NCBI GenBank assembly: GCA_041394145.1
Contig: JAWKIW010000001.1
Coordinates: 549,870-613,869, forward strand
Direction: 5' to 3'
DNA: 64,000 bases
From: JAWKIW01 sp041394145
GTDB taxonomy: Bacteria > Actinomycetota > Acidimicrobiia > Acidimicrobiales > Acidimicrobilacustridaceae
Under the pieces are notes generated by a model that searched no databases, was not told where the DNA came from, and saw only the letters and a list, made by a program, of their open reading frames with translations. The position numbers were made by a program, and so were the translations under genes. Below, piece by piece: positions 18,835-27,346 of the stretch. Every line of letters starts with the position of its first letter. Positions within the stretch are counted from its first letter, which is position 1.

Positions 18835-19159
18835 GGCGGTGCTCCGAGTCGGATGGGCCGGCGCTGGCGGACCACCGGTGGCGGCAACGGCCGACGACCT
18901 CACCGTAGCCCGCGCCCTGGGTGGTCCCGGCGGACCGAGCGAGCACCCAGTGTCGCCGCGCCCGGCCCCGGCTCGCTCTTCTTGACGCGGCCTTGATGCA
19001 GGGAGCACCCGGGGTTGAGGTCCCCGCGGGACACTGCGGCTGCGGCGGCAACCAGCCGAGCGCCCCGGCGCTCGGCTCCTCCGGACGTTCGCTTGGTCGG
19101 CGAGCTCCAGGTCCGGGGATCAGGTGGGTGCAGCCGCCGAGAGCAGCGAGAGCGGCGAC
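18835..19159. promoter_or_regulatory. Divergent spacer with a strong hairpin
   Basis: 325 bp without a convincing gene. It contains a perfect 10-bp inverted repeat, GCCGAGCGCC/GGCGCTCGGC with only CC between, at 19055-19076. It lies 84 nt before the start of the 19160 gene and could be an operator or a 5' leader hairpin. No other structure was seen. Confidence 0.45.
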
Positions 19160-19450
19160 ATGGCACGACCTGCAGAACCCCACGACGTCTGGTCGGCGTC
19201 GGGCCAGCAGTGGCTCGAGGACCGGTTGAACCTGGAGCCGGGCCGCAACGCCGTCGTCCAGGTCGTCGAGAACCGCGTCCACGTCTCGCTGCACACGGGA
19301 CTCGGCGACGCCGAGTGGGTGCTCGAGTCGGGTGGCGAGTGGACCGTGGCGTGTTCGCTGCACCGCGGCGCCTGCGGCACGGCGTTCGTCGCCGACGACG
19401 GCGCCACGATCCTCGAGCGCATCGAGGCCTGGGCGGTGACCCATGGCTGA
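19160..19450 (+). CDS. Small cytosolic protein of unknown function
   Basis: Not recognised. The 96-residue protein is acidic, has no signal or membrane segment, and shows an alternating pattern (NAVVQVVENRVHVSLHTGLGDAEWVLES) that suggests a small beta-sheet domain, plus two Cys (CSLHRGAC). Its stop codon overlaps the start of the next gene by 8 nt (ATGGCTGA), so the two are translationally coupled. That places it with the export or maturation of the Tat-secreted protein downstream, by context only. An in-frame GTG or ATG at 19124 would add 12 residues. Confidence 0.6.
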   Translation: MARPAEPHDVWSASGQQWLEDRLNLEPGRNAVVQVVENRVHVSLHTGLGDAEWVLESGGEWTVACSLHRGACGTAFVADDGATILERIEAWAVTHG

Positions 19451-20312
19451 GGAGCTGCCCAGCCGACGCCGGTTCCTCGGCACGGCCGTGGCGGCGGGCG
19501 GGGCGGCGTGGGTCGCGCCCTCGGTGCTCAGCCTCGACGCGGCGGCCGCCGCCACCTGCCTCCCACCGACGCCGCTCGGCTCGCGCCAGAGCAAGGCCGA
19601 CGGCTCCGCCGGTGGCACCGTCACCATCACCATCCCGGTGCCGTCGGGGGCCGACCCGCCGATCCCCACCGCAGGCACCAACGTGGCGCACGTCGCGATC
19701 GTCAACATCGACCACATCAAGGGTGTGGCCCTCCCGAGCGCCGTGCCGGTGGAGCCGGGGTGGACCCAGCTCGGCTCGTACGACTCCGACGTCACCACCC
19801 CGGGCAGCAACGGCGCCGGTAGCACGGGGCAGTGGAGCCAGCGGGTGGTCGTGTTCGCTCGCACGTCGGGGCTGCTGTCGGCCTACCAGTTCTCGGTGAC
19901 CCTCACGGGCAACGGCGTCTACACCCCGCAGGCGCGGGTCGTGGTCGCCGCCTACCAGCACGTGCGCTCCGTGGCGAACGACCCTGGCGAGCTCGCCATG
20001 CAGGGGTCGGGGCTGCTCGACCCGACGCTCCCGCCCCCGCCGAGCAACCTCTCGCCCATACCCGCCATCACCACCAACCGCGCCTCGACCGTCGCGCTGG
20101 CGTTCACCGGGGCCGGCAACGTCTCGTCGAGCAACACCGAGGTCGCGCCGGCCGGCTACACGCTGGACATCGCGGCCAACGACGGCCTCGGCTACCCGCC
20201 CATCTTCGTCTTCCGGCGGTCGGTCACCGGCCCGGGCACCATCCCCGCCACCACGGGCACGGTGCTACCGGGAGCCCAGAACGTCGGCGGCCAGCTCAGC
20301 CTCGAGTGCTGA
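19443..20312 (+). CDS. Tat-exported secreted protein of unknown function
   Basis: The N-terminus has a clear twin-arginine signal, SRRRFLGTAVAAGGAAW (about 7-23), with cleavage near DAAAAA at about 40. The mature part of about 250 residues is rich in Val, Thr, Pro and Gly with alternating beta-type hydrophobics and only two Cys, near its ends (ATCLPP and the final LSLEC). No known catalytic motif was found; a beta-sandwich surface protein is likely. It is coupled to the 96-residue gene upstream. Its last codons lie in a 26-bp sequence that is repeated 75 bp later. Confidence 0.7.
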   Translation: MAEELPSRRRFLGTAVAAGGAAWVAPSVLSLDAAAAATCLPPTPLGSRQSKADGSAGGTVTITIPVPSGADPPIPTAGTNVAHVAIVNIDHIKGVALPSAVPVEPGWTQLGSYDSDVTTPGSNGAGSTGQWSQRVVVFARTSGLLSAYQFSVTLTGNGVYTPQARVVVAAYQHVRSVANDPGELAMQGSGLLDPTLPPPPSNLSPIPAITTNRASTVALAFTGAGNVSSSNTEVAPAGYTLDIAANDGLGYPPIFVFRRSVTGPGTIPATTGTVLPGAQNVGGQLSLEC

Positions 20313-20387
20313 GGGCACCCACCGGCGGGCGGCCTCGTGCCGCCCGGTCGAGGCCGCCGTCGCGGCCAGCTCAGCCTCGAGTGCTGA
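20287..20387. repeat. 26-bp direct repeat shared by two convergent gene ends, with a terminator between
   Basis: The same 26 nt (GCGGCCAGCTCAGCCTCGAG plus TGCTGA) occurs at 20287-20312 and 20362-20387. The first copy encodes QLSLEC and the stop of the Tat protein on the plus strand. The second copy, read on the minus strand, encodes the last residues (STRG) and stop of the GH31 gene. Between them is a perfect hairpin, CGGGCGGC-CTCGT-GCCGCCCG (20326-20346). Confidence 0.85.
20326..20346. terminator. Bidirectional hairpin terminator
   Basis: Perfect 8-bp GC stem with a 5-nt loop CTCGT, placed between the convergent stops at 20312 and 20371. Confidence 0.6.
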
Positions 20388-22623
20388 CGGCGCGCACGTC
20401 GGTCTGGGCGGTGCTGCCCTCCCGGGCGTACATCGGCAGCACGTCGAGCGGGACGTCGACCGTCGTCGTCGCCGGGCCCTCGATCACCGTCGACGGGTCC
20501 CACACGCTCGTCCACCGGCCCGGCGGGAACCAGACCTCGCGGGACCGCTGGCCACTGCGCCAGACCGGGGCCACCAGCACGTCGGGCCCGATCGTCCACT
20601 CGTCCCAGCGGGTCCGCGCCGACGGGTCGTCGGGCCACGAGAACACCAGGGGCCGCACGATCGGCAGTCCCGTCGCCTGCGCCTCGTCGGCGAGGCGGCG
20701 CAGCTCTGGCCCGAGCGCCCGGTGGAGGTCGACGTAGCGCTCGTAGATCTCCAGCAGCTCCTGGTCGACGGTGCCGTCGGCGTTCACGTCCCACGGCGCC
20801 GGGCCCTGCCCGTGGAAGCGCATGAGCGGGCTGGCGGCGCCGACCTGGATCCACCGGGCGTAGAGGTCGCGGTCGATCCACGGGGAGTAGCCCCCGATGT
20901 CGGATCCCCAGTAGGTCGTGCCCATGAAGGCGGCCCGCTGCATCGAGATGATCACCGCCCGCAGCCCGAGATCGGTCGAAGGCCCGGTGTTGGGCACCTC
21001 GGGGACGGTGATGCCCTCGCGGCTGGGGCTGTCGCCGCCCCACCGCATCACCGAGGCCTGGCTGCCGGTGTAGGCCGGGCGCTCGATCAGCCAGCCCGAG
21101 CCGTCGGGCCGGGCCCGGCGCATCGCCTCGGCGAAGGTGCGGGCGTACAGCACCGGGTAGTCGTTGTGGACCTGGCGCCCGTTGCGGCCGTCCGCATAGA
21201 CGTCGGTGGCCGCCGACGGCACGTCGGGCTCGTCGCCCCGGTCCATGAAGAACCCGTCGACGTACCGACCCTCCGGTCCGGCGAGGAACGCCTCCACCTT
21301 GCCCTGCAGCCACGCCACTGCGTCCGGGTCGGTGAGGTCGATGGCCCGGGTCGAGCCGGGCGCGAGGTACCCGTTCGCCCGCGCCTCGTCGCCCAGCGTC
21401 CCGATGGCCCACGGCGCCACCCAGACCTGGATGTGCCAGCCGGCGTCACGCATCGCCGCCAGCATCTGCTCGGCGTTCGGGAAGCGCTCGGGGTCGAAGC
21501 GCAGCTCGCCGTAGCCCTCCTGGCCGACCGCCCACGGCCGGTCGAAGTGGAAGATCCCGGGAGGGATGCCGTAGCGGTCGTAGGCGTTCAGGTCGCGGGC
21601 GACGTCGGCGTTGATGGTGAGGCCGCGCCACTCGGCCGTGGCGCCCTTGCGGTACTCGTCCCGGCCGCGCCAGGTGGTGAAGACCGTGTCGGGCACGGTG
21701 GTCGGCCGTCCCGTCAGCTGCGTATAGGCGTCGAGCACCTTCGCCGGCCCGGGCCCGCCGAAGAGGTGGAACGAGCCCGCCTGCACCTGCGGGTCGAGCT
21801 CGAAGCGGAACGACACGGTGGCCGGGTCGGTCGCCCCGACGTCGTAGGTGCCGGGCATCGTGCCGTCGACGAGCAGCCCGTAGCCGAGCGACGACTGGGA
21901 GAAGGGCGCGTAGCCCGACATCGTCGGCGTGACGTACATGGTGACCTGCTCGCCCTTGCGGTCGAGCGAGCCGGCCTCGACCGGGACGATCTCGGAGGCG
22001 ACCCGGTCGTCGACGATGCGCTCGGTGAGGCCGTAGACGGCCTCGTCGGGCGTGGTGGCTGCGGCGTGGCCCCAGGCCGTGACGCCGGCGGGGTCGTCCG
22101 GCCGGACCGTGACCTTGGCCGAGCCCCCGACGTCGGGAGTGACGCTGACGGTGCCGGTGGAGCCGTCGCGCAGGGTCACGCGCAGCCGCACCCCGGCCGG
22201 ATCGGCCGACTCGACCTCACCTCGCAGCACGTGGATCGGCCCGCCGTCCCGCACGACGAACAGGCCCCCGCAGGGGCACACCGGATCGGTGCTGCTGCGG
22301 GGATCACCGGCGGACGGGCCGAGGAACGGCGTCGACTCGCCCGGCCGTCGCGCCTCGACGGCGAAGGGCTGCGGGGTGATGGCGATCTCGTAGCCATCGG
22401 CCGAGATGCGCACGACGCCGTCGCCCTGGGTCTGCACGGCGTCGAAGCGGGGGGTCGCCGCGGGCGCGGCGCTCGCCCCGGTCGGCGGGGCGGCCGACGT
22501 CGCCGGCGGCGCAGCAGCGTCGCCCGTGCACGCGGCGGCCAGGACCGCCACCGCGACGAGCGCGACCGCCACGGCGCCTGCCGTCGATCGCCTGCCCGAC
22601 CGTGCCACCGCTCGCCTGCTCAC
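20371..22623 (-). CDS. Glycoside hydrolase family 31 lipoprotein (alpha-glucosidase/xylosidase-like)
   Basis: Retaining alpha-glycosidase family; removes alpha-linked sugars outside the membrane. The N-terminus is a lipoprotein signal (ALVAVAVLAAACTGD, lipid-modified Cys at about 29) followed by an Ala/Pro/Thr linker. The N-terminal beta-sandwich precedes a (beta/alpha)8 barrel: nucleophile region YVDGFFMDRGDEP at about 450-462, acid/base region SVMRWGGD at about 525-532, then SDIGGYSPW and RFHGQGPAPW. The 750-residue length fits. The GTG at 22623 is used; a second GTG lies 15 nt downstream. Substrate is unassigned. It stands alone. Confidence 0.88.
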   Translation of the reverse strand: MSRRAVARSGRRSTAGAVAVALVAVAVLAAACTGDAAAPPATSAAPPTGASAAPAATPRFDAVQTQGDGVVRISADGYEIAITPQPFAVEARRPGESTPFLGPSAGDPRSSTDPVCPCGGLFVVRDGGPIHVLRGEVESADPAGVRLRVTLRDGSTGTVSVTPDVGGSAKVTVRPDDPAGVTAWGHAAATTPDEAVYGLTERIVDDRVASEIVPVEAGSLDRKGEQVTMYVTPTMSGYAPFSQSSLGYGLLVDGTMPGTYDVGATDPATVSFRFELDPQVQAGSFHLFGGPGPAKVLDAYTQLTGRPTTVPDTVFTTWRGRDEYRKGATAEWRGLTINADVARDLNAYDRYGIPPGIFHFDRPWAVGQEGYGELRFDPERFPNAEQMLAAMRDAGWHIQVWVAPWAIGTLGDEARANGYLAPGSTRAIDLTDPDAVAWLQGKVEAFLAGPEGRYVDGFFMDRGDEPDVPSAATDVYADGRNGRQVHNDYPVLYARTFAEAMRRARPDGSGWLIERPAYTGSQASVMRWGGDSPSREGITVPEVPNTGPSTDLGLRAVIISMQRAAFMGTTYWGSDIGGYSPWIDRDLYARWIQVGAASPLMRFHGQGPAPWDVNADGTVDQELLEIYERYVDLHRALGPELRRLADEAQATGLPIVRPLVFSWPDDPSARTRWDEWTIGPDVLVAPVWRSGQRSREVWFPPGRWTSVWDPSTVIEGPATTTVDVPLDVLPMYAREGSTAQTDVRAVSTRG

Positions 22624-22736
22624 GCGACTCGGACCCCCTGCACCCGAGTGCGGGGCGCCGCCCGACGGGTGCGTCCCGCATCGTAGGAGCCGGCCCGCGA
22701 GCACGAACCGCGCCGACGCCGGTTCTGACCCCGCCG

Positions 22737-24260
22737 TCAGGCCTCGACGCGGTTCACGCCGTTGCCGCCGTCGACCAGCGTCACGGACCGGCCCACCCAC
22801 TCGTCTGCCTCGAGCGCGGCCAGCAGGCCGGTGTCGGTCGCCCGGGCGTAGCAGCGGTCGCCGCCGGGGAGATCGCAGATCACCAGCGCCCACTCGGGCA
22901 CACCGTCGCGCCCGTGGACCACCGAGTACGTCGCGACCGTCGCCGCGCCCGTCGCCGCCGGCCGCACCGCCCGACGGGGCCGGGCGTCGAGGCGGGCCTG
23001 GACGGCGACCTCGTCGGGAACCGGGGTGGGGCCATCGGGTGGCGCCGTCGACCACACCGCGGCAGCGTGCTTGGTCATGTGCATGCCGACGCCGGTGGTG
23101 AGGCCGAACGCGCCGGGGTCGCCCCGCAGCACGTCCGTCATCGTCGCGACGGCGTGGGCGGCGTAGCCCGAACCGGGACCGCCGAAGAAGGGCAGGCCGC
23201 CCGTCACGGTGAGGCCGCGGGGGTCGGCCGGGTCGAGGCCCAGGGCGTCGGCGGCGTGGTGCAGCGACGACGGGAAGCACGAGTAGAGGTCGAGGTGCGC
23301 CACGTCGTCGATCCCGGTGCCGGCGAGCCGCAGTGCCTCGTCGGTGGTCGCCGCCATGCCCGGCACCTCGGCATACGACTGGTGCTCGGCGAGGTAGGTC
23401 GGGTCGGTGCCGTAGCAGTGCCCGTGCAGGTACACGCGGCGCTCCTCGGGCACGCCCAGCTCGTCGGCCACCTCGGCGCTGGCGAGGATCACGGCGGCGG
23501 CCATGTCGACGTCCATCACGCTCACCACGAGCTTGGTGTACGGGTAGCCGACCATCCGGTTGTCGGCGGTCGGGGTGATCAGCTCGTGAGCGGTGCGCGC
23601 CGTCGGGAACCACGCCTGGGGGTTGCCGGCGGCGACCTCGGTCAGCGGGGCCATCGTCTCGCCGATGGCCGCCCGGTAGTCGTCGGGTGCGACGCCACGG
23701 GCGGCCCGCCGGCCGACGTCCCACGTGGCGAAGGTCAGCCAGGCCTGGAACACCTCGTGGCTGATCTCGGTGTCGAGGAACGGCGCTTCCAACGGGAAGG
23801 GCTTGCGCTCGGGGTCCCGGAACGAGAACGCCGGCTTCTCCCCCGACCGCTTGATGCGCCGCACCGTGGCCAGCGCCTCGCCGCTCACCACGCAGCCGGC
23901 GCCGATCTCCCCGGCCCCGATCCGACGAGCGAGGCCCGCCAGCTCCTGCAGCGGCCGGGTGCCGCCGATGCCCGTGTAGGTGCCCTCGCCGCCGTCGATG
24001 CCGAGGCGCTCGGCGAGCCGGCCGGCCGGGTCGTCGTACTGCCAGGTCTGGCTGTAGACGACCCGGCGGTCCGCGAGCCGGGCCAGCACGGCGTCGGCCC
24101 CGCCCGAGGCCGCGGCCGCATCGGCCGCCGCCGTTCGGACGACGTGCTCCCACATCACCAGCGGCTCGGGGGCGCAGCCGTCGATCAGGTCGGGGGCGTC
24201 GGGCCGCCACGTCCGCTGCCCCACGCCGATGACGCACACCGCCCGAGGATCGACGCTCAA
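22737..24260 (-). CDS. Thiolase-family protein (acetyl-CoA acetyltransferase-like)
   Basis: A thiolase-fold protein of the SCP-x/lipid-transfer group common in actinobacterial beta-oxidation, expected to cleave or condense a beta-ketoacyl-CoA. Visible parts: VIGVGQRTWRP at the N-terminus, HLDLYSCFPSS around residue 325, and GGLPFFGGPGSGYAAHAVATM in the position of the active-site glycine loop. At 507 residues it is longer than biosynthetic thiolases because of a C-terminal extension (VATYSVVHGRDGVPEWALVICDLPGGDRCYA) that resembles an OB-fold. The start codon appears to be TTG at 24260, so it is less certain. It precedes the GH31 gene by 113 nt and follows echA on the same strand. Confidence 0.82.
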   Translation of the reverse strand: MSVDPRAVCVIGVGQRTWRPDAPDLIDGCAPEPLVMWEHVVRTAAADAAAASGGADAVLARLADRRVVYSQTWQYDDPAGRLAERLGIDGGEGTYTGIGGTRPLQELAGLARRIGAGEIGAGCVVSGEALATVRRIKRSGEKPAFSFRDPERKPFPLEAPFLDTEISHEVFQAWLTFATWDVGRRAARGVAPDDYRAAIGETMAPLTEVAAGNPQAWFPTARTAHELITPTADNRMVGYPYTKLVVSVMDVDMAAAVILASAEVADELGVPEERRVYLHGHCYGTDPTYLAEHQSYAEVPGMAATTDEALRLAGTGIDDVAHLDLYSCFPSSLHHAADALGLDPADPRGLTVTGGLPFFGGPGSGYAAHAVATMTDVLRGDPGAFGLTTGVGMHMTKHAAAVWSTAPPDGPTPVPDEVAVQARLDARPRRAVRPAATGAATVATYSVVHGRDGVPEWALVICDLPGGDRCYARATDTGLLAALEADEWVGRSVTLVDGGNGVNRVEA

Positions 24261-24366
24261 CCGGTCACCGCCTGACGGGACGGATCCGTCCGCTCGGTCG
24301 CCACCGCCCTCGTGGCGCGCCGGTCGGCCCCGGCCACCGGCGCGTCGCCTGTCGGCGGCGGCGGCA

Positions 24367-25194
24367 TCACCTCGCCTGCCACACGGGGTCGCGCTTCTCG
24401 GCGAAGGCCTTCGGACCCTCCTTGGCGTCCGCGGTGGCGAAGACCTTGTTCGCCAGCTGCTGCTCGATCTCGTAGGCCTCGTCGAGGCTGCCGGCCAGGC
24501 CGCGCAGCACGCTCTCCTTGGTGGCCTGCACCGCCAGCGGGGCGTTGACGACGATGCGGCGGGCCCAGTCGAAGGCGCGGTCGAGCAGCTCGTCCTCGGG
24601 CACGATCTCGTTGATGAGCCCCAGCTCCAGGGCCCGCGACGCCGGGAACCGCTCAGCGGTCAACAGGAACTCCATGGCCGCCGGGAAGGGGATCTGACGG
24701 GGCAGGCGTGCCGTGGTGCCGCCGCCGGCGAACAGGCCCCGCTTCGGCTCCATCACGCCGAAGGTGGCGTGCTCGGTGGCCACCCGGATGTCGACCCCGC
24801 CGAGCATCTCCATCCCGCCGGCGACGCAGGGGCCGTTGACCGCCGCGATGATCGGCTTGTAGATGCGGGCGTCGCGCAGCACGGCCCGGGTCCCGTCGGA
24901 CAGCTTGCAGCCGTCGACCTCGGTCACCTCGCCCTTGCCGATCTCCTCGGCCAGCTTCGTGATCTGGGGGATGTAGGTCTTGAGGTCGGCCCCGGACATG
25001 AAGCAGCGCTCGACGCCGGTGACGACCGCCACCCAGGCGTCGTCGTCGTAGCGGAACGACTTCCACGCGCCGGCCAGGTCGCGGAAGTGGTACAGGTCGA
25101 GCGAGTTCTTGGCCTCGGGCCGGTCGATGGTGATCAGCACCACGTGCTCGAGGCCGTCGCGGCCGCCCGGGTGCTTCTCGTAGTGGATGGGCAT
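24367..25194 (-). CDS. Enoyl-CoA hydratase/isomerase family protein
   Basis: Crotonase-fold protein of 275 residues. Oxyanion-hole segments: VERCFMSGADLKTYIPQI (about 62-79) and VNGPCVAGGMEMLGGVDIRVA (about 118-138), with MEPKRGLFAGGGTTARLPRQI typical of the family. The ATG at 25194 is clear. A perfect palindrome (GGAACCTGAC-N6-GTCAGGTTCC) lies 70 nt upstream at 25265-25290, the strongest of seven such sites in the window, so this gene is likely repressed by the same regulator as other beta-oxidation genes here. The thiolase at 22737 lies downstream on the same strand and may be co-transcribed. Confidence 0.92.
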   Translation of the reverse strand: MPIHYEKHPGGRDGLEHVVLITIDRPEAKNSLDLYHFRDLAGAWKSFRYDDDAWVAVVTGVERCFMSGADLKTYIPQITKLAEEIGKGEVTEVDGCKLSDGTRAVLRDARIYKPIIAAVNGPCVAGGMEMLGGVDIRVATEHATFGVMEPKRGLFAGGGTTARLPRQIPFPAAMEFLLTAERFPASRALELGLINEIVPEDELLDRAFDWARRIVVNAPLAVQATKESVLRGLAGSLDEAYEIEQQLANKVFATADAKEGPKAFAEKRDPVWQAR

Positions 25195-25264
25195 GGCCCC
25201 CTCACGTCCCCCTGGGTGCTCGCCGCCGGGAGGCCGCGCCTCGGCACCGGTCGGCGTCCGTCTC

Positions 25265-25290
25265 GGAACCTGACATGGTAGTCAGGTTCC
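25265..25290. promoter_or_regulatory. Operator site 1 (TGAC-N6-GTCA palindrome)
   Basis: Perfect 10-nt arms GGAACCTGAC/GTCAGGTTCC around ATGGTA. It is upstream of the enoyl-CoA hydratase at 24367-25194 and just after the SDR stop. Confidence 0.8.
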
Positions 25291-25294
25291 GCGA

Positions 25295-26077
25295 TCAGGC
25301 CTCCGGGCGGCGGGCGAGCAGGTGCAGGTCCAGGTCGGTCGGGACCTCGGCGAGCGCGGCCCACTCGACGAGCGCGGCGGCGACGACCTCGGGCGGCTGG
25401 GGCTCGATGCCGTCGAAGCGCCCCTCGGCGTGCCAGCGCTCGAACATGGCGGCGGCGAGCTCGGGGTCCCAGGCCTCGGCCATGCCCGTCAGGGTGGGAC
25501 CGACGACGGCCCGCGTGAACGAGACCGCGGGCTCCTCGGCCCGCCACGCCGCGGTCAGCGCCTCGAGGGCCGCCTTGGTCGCCACGTACGCACCGAGCCC
25601 GGGCCACGGGTCCGCCACCGAGTCCGACGACAGCAGCGCCACCCGGCCACCGACCGCCCGCAGGGTGGGCAGCGCCGCAGCCACGATGGACGCGGCGCCG
25701 ACCACGTTGGTCTCGAACAGCCGGCGCCAGTCCTCCTCGCCGGTGGCGGGCAGCAGGGCCAGGTGGTTGACGCCCGCGCTGTAGACGACCGTGTCCAACC
25801 CGCCGAGCCGCTCGAGTGCGGTCGCCACGGCGTCATCGCAGGCCTGGCGTGACCGCACGTCGCAGGCCACGCCGGAGACCTCGCCGCCCACCTCGCTCGT
25901 CAGCGCGTCCACGAGCTCGGGGCGACGGGCAAGGCCGACGACGCCGGCACCGGCGACGGCCGCGGCCACGGCGGTGGCCCGCCCGATCCCCGTCGACGCG
26001 CCCACCACCACGACCCGTCGACCGGCGAGTCGACCGGCGAGCCGACCGAGCGGTCCCCCGGTCCGGTCGCTGCCCAC
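25295..26077 (-). CDS. Short-chain dehydrogenase/reductase
   Basis: SDR with a Rossmann cofactor motif GASTGIGRAT (about 26-35), a modified NNAG motif (SAGVN at about 104-108) and the catalytic YVATK (about 162-166) with the preceding SSDS. It has 260 residues. The start is GTG at 26077, giving N-terminal repeats LGRLAGRLAGRR that arise from a short 12-bp repeat in the DNA. Operator site 2 lies only 8 nt upstream of the start, overlapping a CAGACT -10-like box, so the message is probably leaderless and directly repressed. Substrate unknown; context suggests acyl-CoA or sterol-like hydroxy group oxidation. Confidence 0.88.
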   Translation of the reverse strand: MGSDRTGGPLGRLAGRLAGRRVVVVGASTGIGRATAVAAAVAGAGVVGLARRPELVDALTSEVGGEVSGVACDVRSRQACDDAVATALERLGGLDTVVYSAGVNHLALLPATGEEDWRRLFETNVVGAASIVAAALPTLRAVGGRVALLSSDSVADPWPGLGAYVATKAALEALTAAWRAEEPAVSFTRAVVGPTLTGMAEAWDPELAAAMFERWHAEGRFDGIEPQPPEVVAAALVEWAALAEVPTDLDLHLLARRPEA

Positions 26078-26084
26078 CCACCGA

Positions 26085-26106
26085 GTCTGACACAGGCGTC
26101 AGGTTC
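26085..26106. promoter_or_regulatory. Operator site 2 (TGAC-N6-GTCA palindrome)
   Basis: Core TGACACAGGCGTCA at 26088-26101 with a GGTTC flank on one side. It sits directly upstream of the SDR GTG at 26077. Confidence 0.75.
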
Positions 26107-26235
26107 GCGATCCGGACGGCGAGGCCGCCACGGCCCGAGCGCCGATCCGGTCGCCGGTCACCTCGCCGCGCCGGTCTCCCTCCGGTCGCCCAGACGACCG
26201 TCGGCGCCCCTGGCGGGAGCTCGGCGGCGGACCCG

Positions 26236-27150
26236 TCAGCCCGGCGTGGAGGTCACAGCCAGGTCGACGAGCCACATGCCGATCGACGCGTCGTCGCCGA
26301 CCAGCACGTGGAGCAGCCCCGAGGGCAGCGCGGTGGCGTCGATGCCCTCTCCCTCGCCGGCGACGTGGCCGACCGAGCCGATCGACTGCACCTCGCCGGT
26401 GGCGAGGTCGACCCGGTAGAGGCCGTTGTCCGCGTCGTCCGTGGACAACCAGAGCGCGCCGTCGGCGACGTCCCCGCCCTGGATGCGCTCGACCTTCCGG
26501 CTCATGCGCAGCGGCTCGAGCGGTTGCAGCGTCGAGCCGTCCCAGCGGTAGCGGGTGACGGCGTCGTCGTCGAAGAAGTCGGTCGAGTACACGACGCCGT
26601 CGGCGGCGGCGACGAACGACGCGTGGTGCTGGGGCACCTCCCGGGCACCGGTGAAGGCCAGCGTCACCGGGTCGTAGCGGGCCACGACCTGCCGCCCGGC
26701 CTGCTTGTCCTCGCGCTCGAGCGGTGCCCAGAGGATCCCGCGGTCGACGTCGACGTCGCCGACGTGGTCGTAGCCCTGGGCGGCGAGCTCGGCCGGGATC
26801 GCCGGCGCGGCCTGCGCCTGCACGGCCTCCAGGTCGCCGTCGCCCACCCGGAACAGGCCGTCGTTCGTCGACAGGATCCACCCGGCACCGTCGGCGGTGC
26901 GGGCCACCCCCTGGCGGATGCCCGGGTTGACCGCCCGCTCGGCGGTCACGGTGGCGCGCACGGGGGGCGCCGGAGGCCGACTCGTCGTCGCGCCCTGGTC
27001 CGGGGCACCCTGGGACGAGTCGCTCGCGGCGGGGGCCGGACGGGTGGTGGTGTCGCCGTCGCCGGTGCAGGCGCCGGTCGAGACGGCCAGCAGCGCACCG
27101 GCGGCGCCGAGGGCCACGCGTCGCCTCGTCCCCCGTGACCACCACCTCAC
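26236..27150 (-). CDS. Lipoprotein-like secreted protein, probably beta-propeller
   Basis: Not recognised as a named family. The N-terminus is basic then hydrophobic (RRRVALGAAGALLAVSTGACTGD), giving a likely lipid-modified Cys at about 28, then a Thr/Pro/Ala linker. The rest, about 240 residues, has repeated units such as GAGWILSTNDGLFRV, RGILWAPLE and GALWLSTDDADNGLYRVDLATGEV, spaced about 45 residues apart, which suits a beta-propeller sensor or binding protein at the membrane surface. Start GTG at 27150. It diverges from the LLM oxidoreductase across the 84-bp tandem repeat. Confidence 0.65.
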   Translation of the reverse strand: MRWWSRGTRRRVALGAAGALLAVSTGACTGDGDTTTRPAPAASDSSQGAPDQGATTSRPPAPPVRATVTAERAVNPGIRQGVARTADGAGWILSTNDGLFRVGDGDLEAVQAQAAPAIPAELAAQGYDHVGDVDVDRGILWAPLEREDKQAGRQVVARYDPVTLAFTGAREVPQHHASFVAAADGVVYSTDFFDDDAVTRYRWDGSTLQPLEPLRMSRKVERIQGGDVADGALWLSTDDADNGLYRVDLATGEVQSIGSVGHVAGEGEGIDATALPSGLLHVLVGDDASIGMWLVDLAVTSTPG

Positions 27151-27171
27151 ACCCGCGCACGCTACCGGAGG

Positions 27172-27339
27172 CCACCTCCACGTTCAGGCGCTCCACCACC
27201 GCCACGGTCGCGCCGCGCATGAACGTCGGCGTGGCACGGAGCCGACGTCGGCGCGCCACCTCCAGGTTCAGGCGCTCCACCACCGCCACGGTCGCGCCGC
27301 GCATGAACGTCGGCGTGGCACGGAGCCGACGTGGGAGGC
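27172..27339. repeat. 84-bp tandem repeat, two copies
   Basis: CCACCTCCACGTTCAGGCGC... at 27172-27255 is repeated at 27256-27339 with very few differences. The unit contains GCGCATGAACGTCGGCGTGG. It fills the divergent spacer between the lipoprotein gene and the LLM oxidoreductase. A period of 84 (28 codons) keeps an open frame through both copies, but the translation is Arg/His-rich and unlike a protein. Confidence 0.88.
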
Positions 27340-27346
27340 TGGCGTC

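Noticed and set aside
25990..26050. Short 12-bp repeats near the start of the SDR at 25295
   Set aside because: They encode the LGRLAGRLAGRR stretch of the SDR itself and look like a coding micro-repeat, not an independent element.
26897..27346. Protein-coding reading of the 84-bp tandem repeat (frame open into the LLM gene)
   Set aside because: The translation is Arg/His-rich, unlike LLM N-termini, and the conserved protein begins at 27347 or later. The open frame is due to high GC and a period divisible by three.
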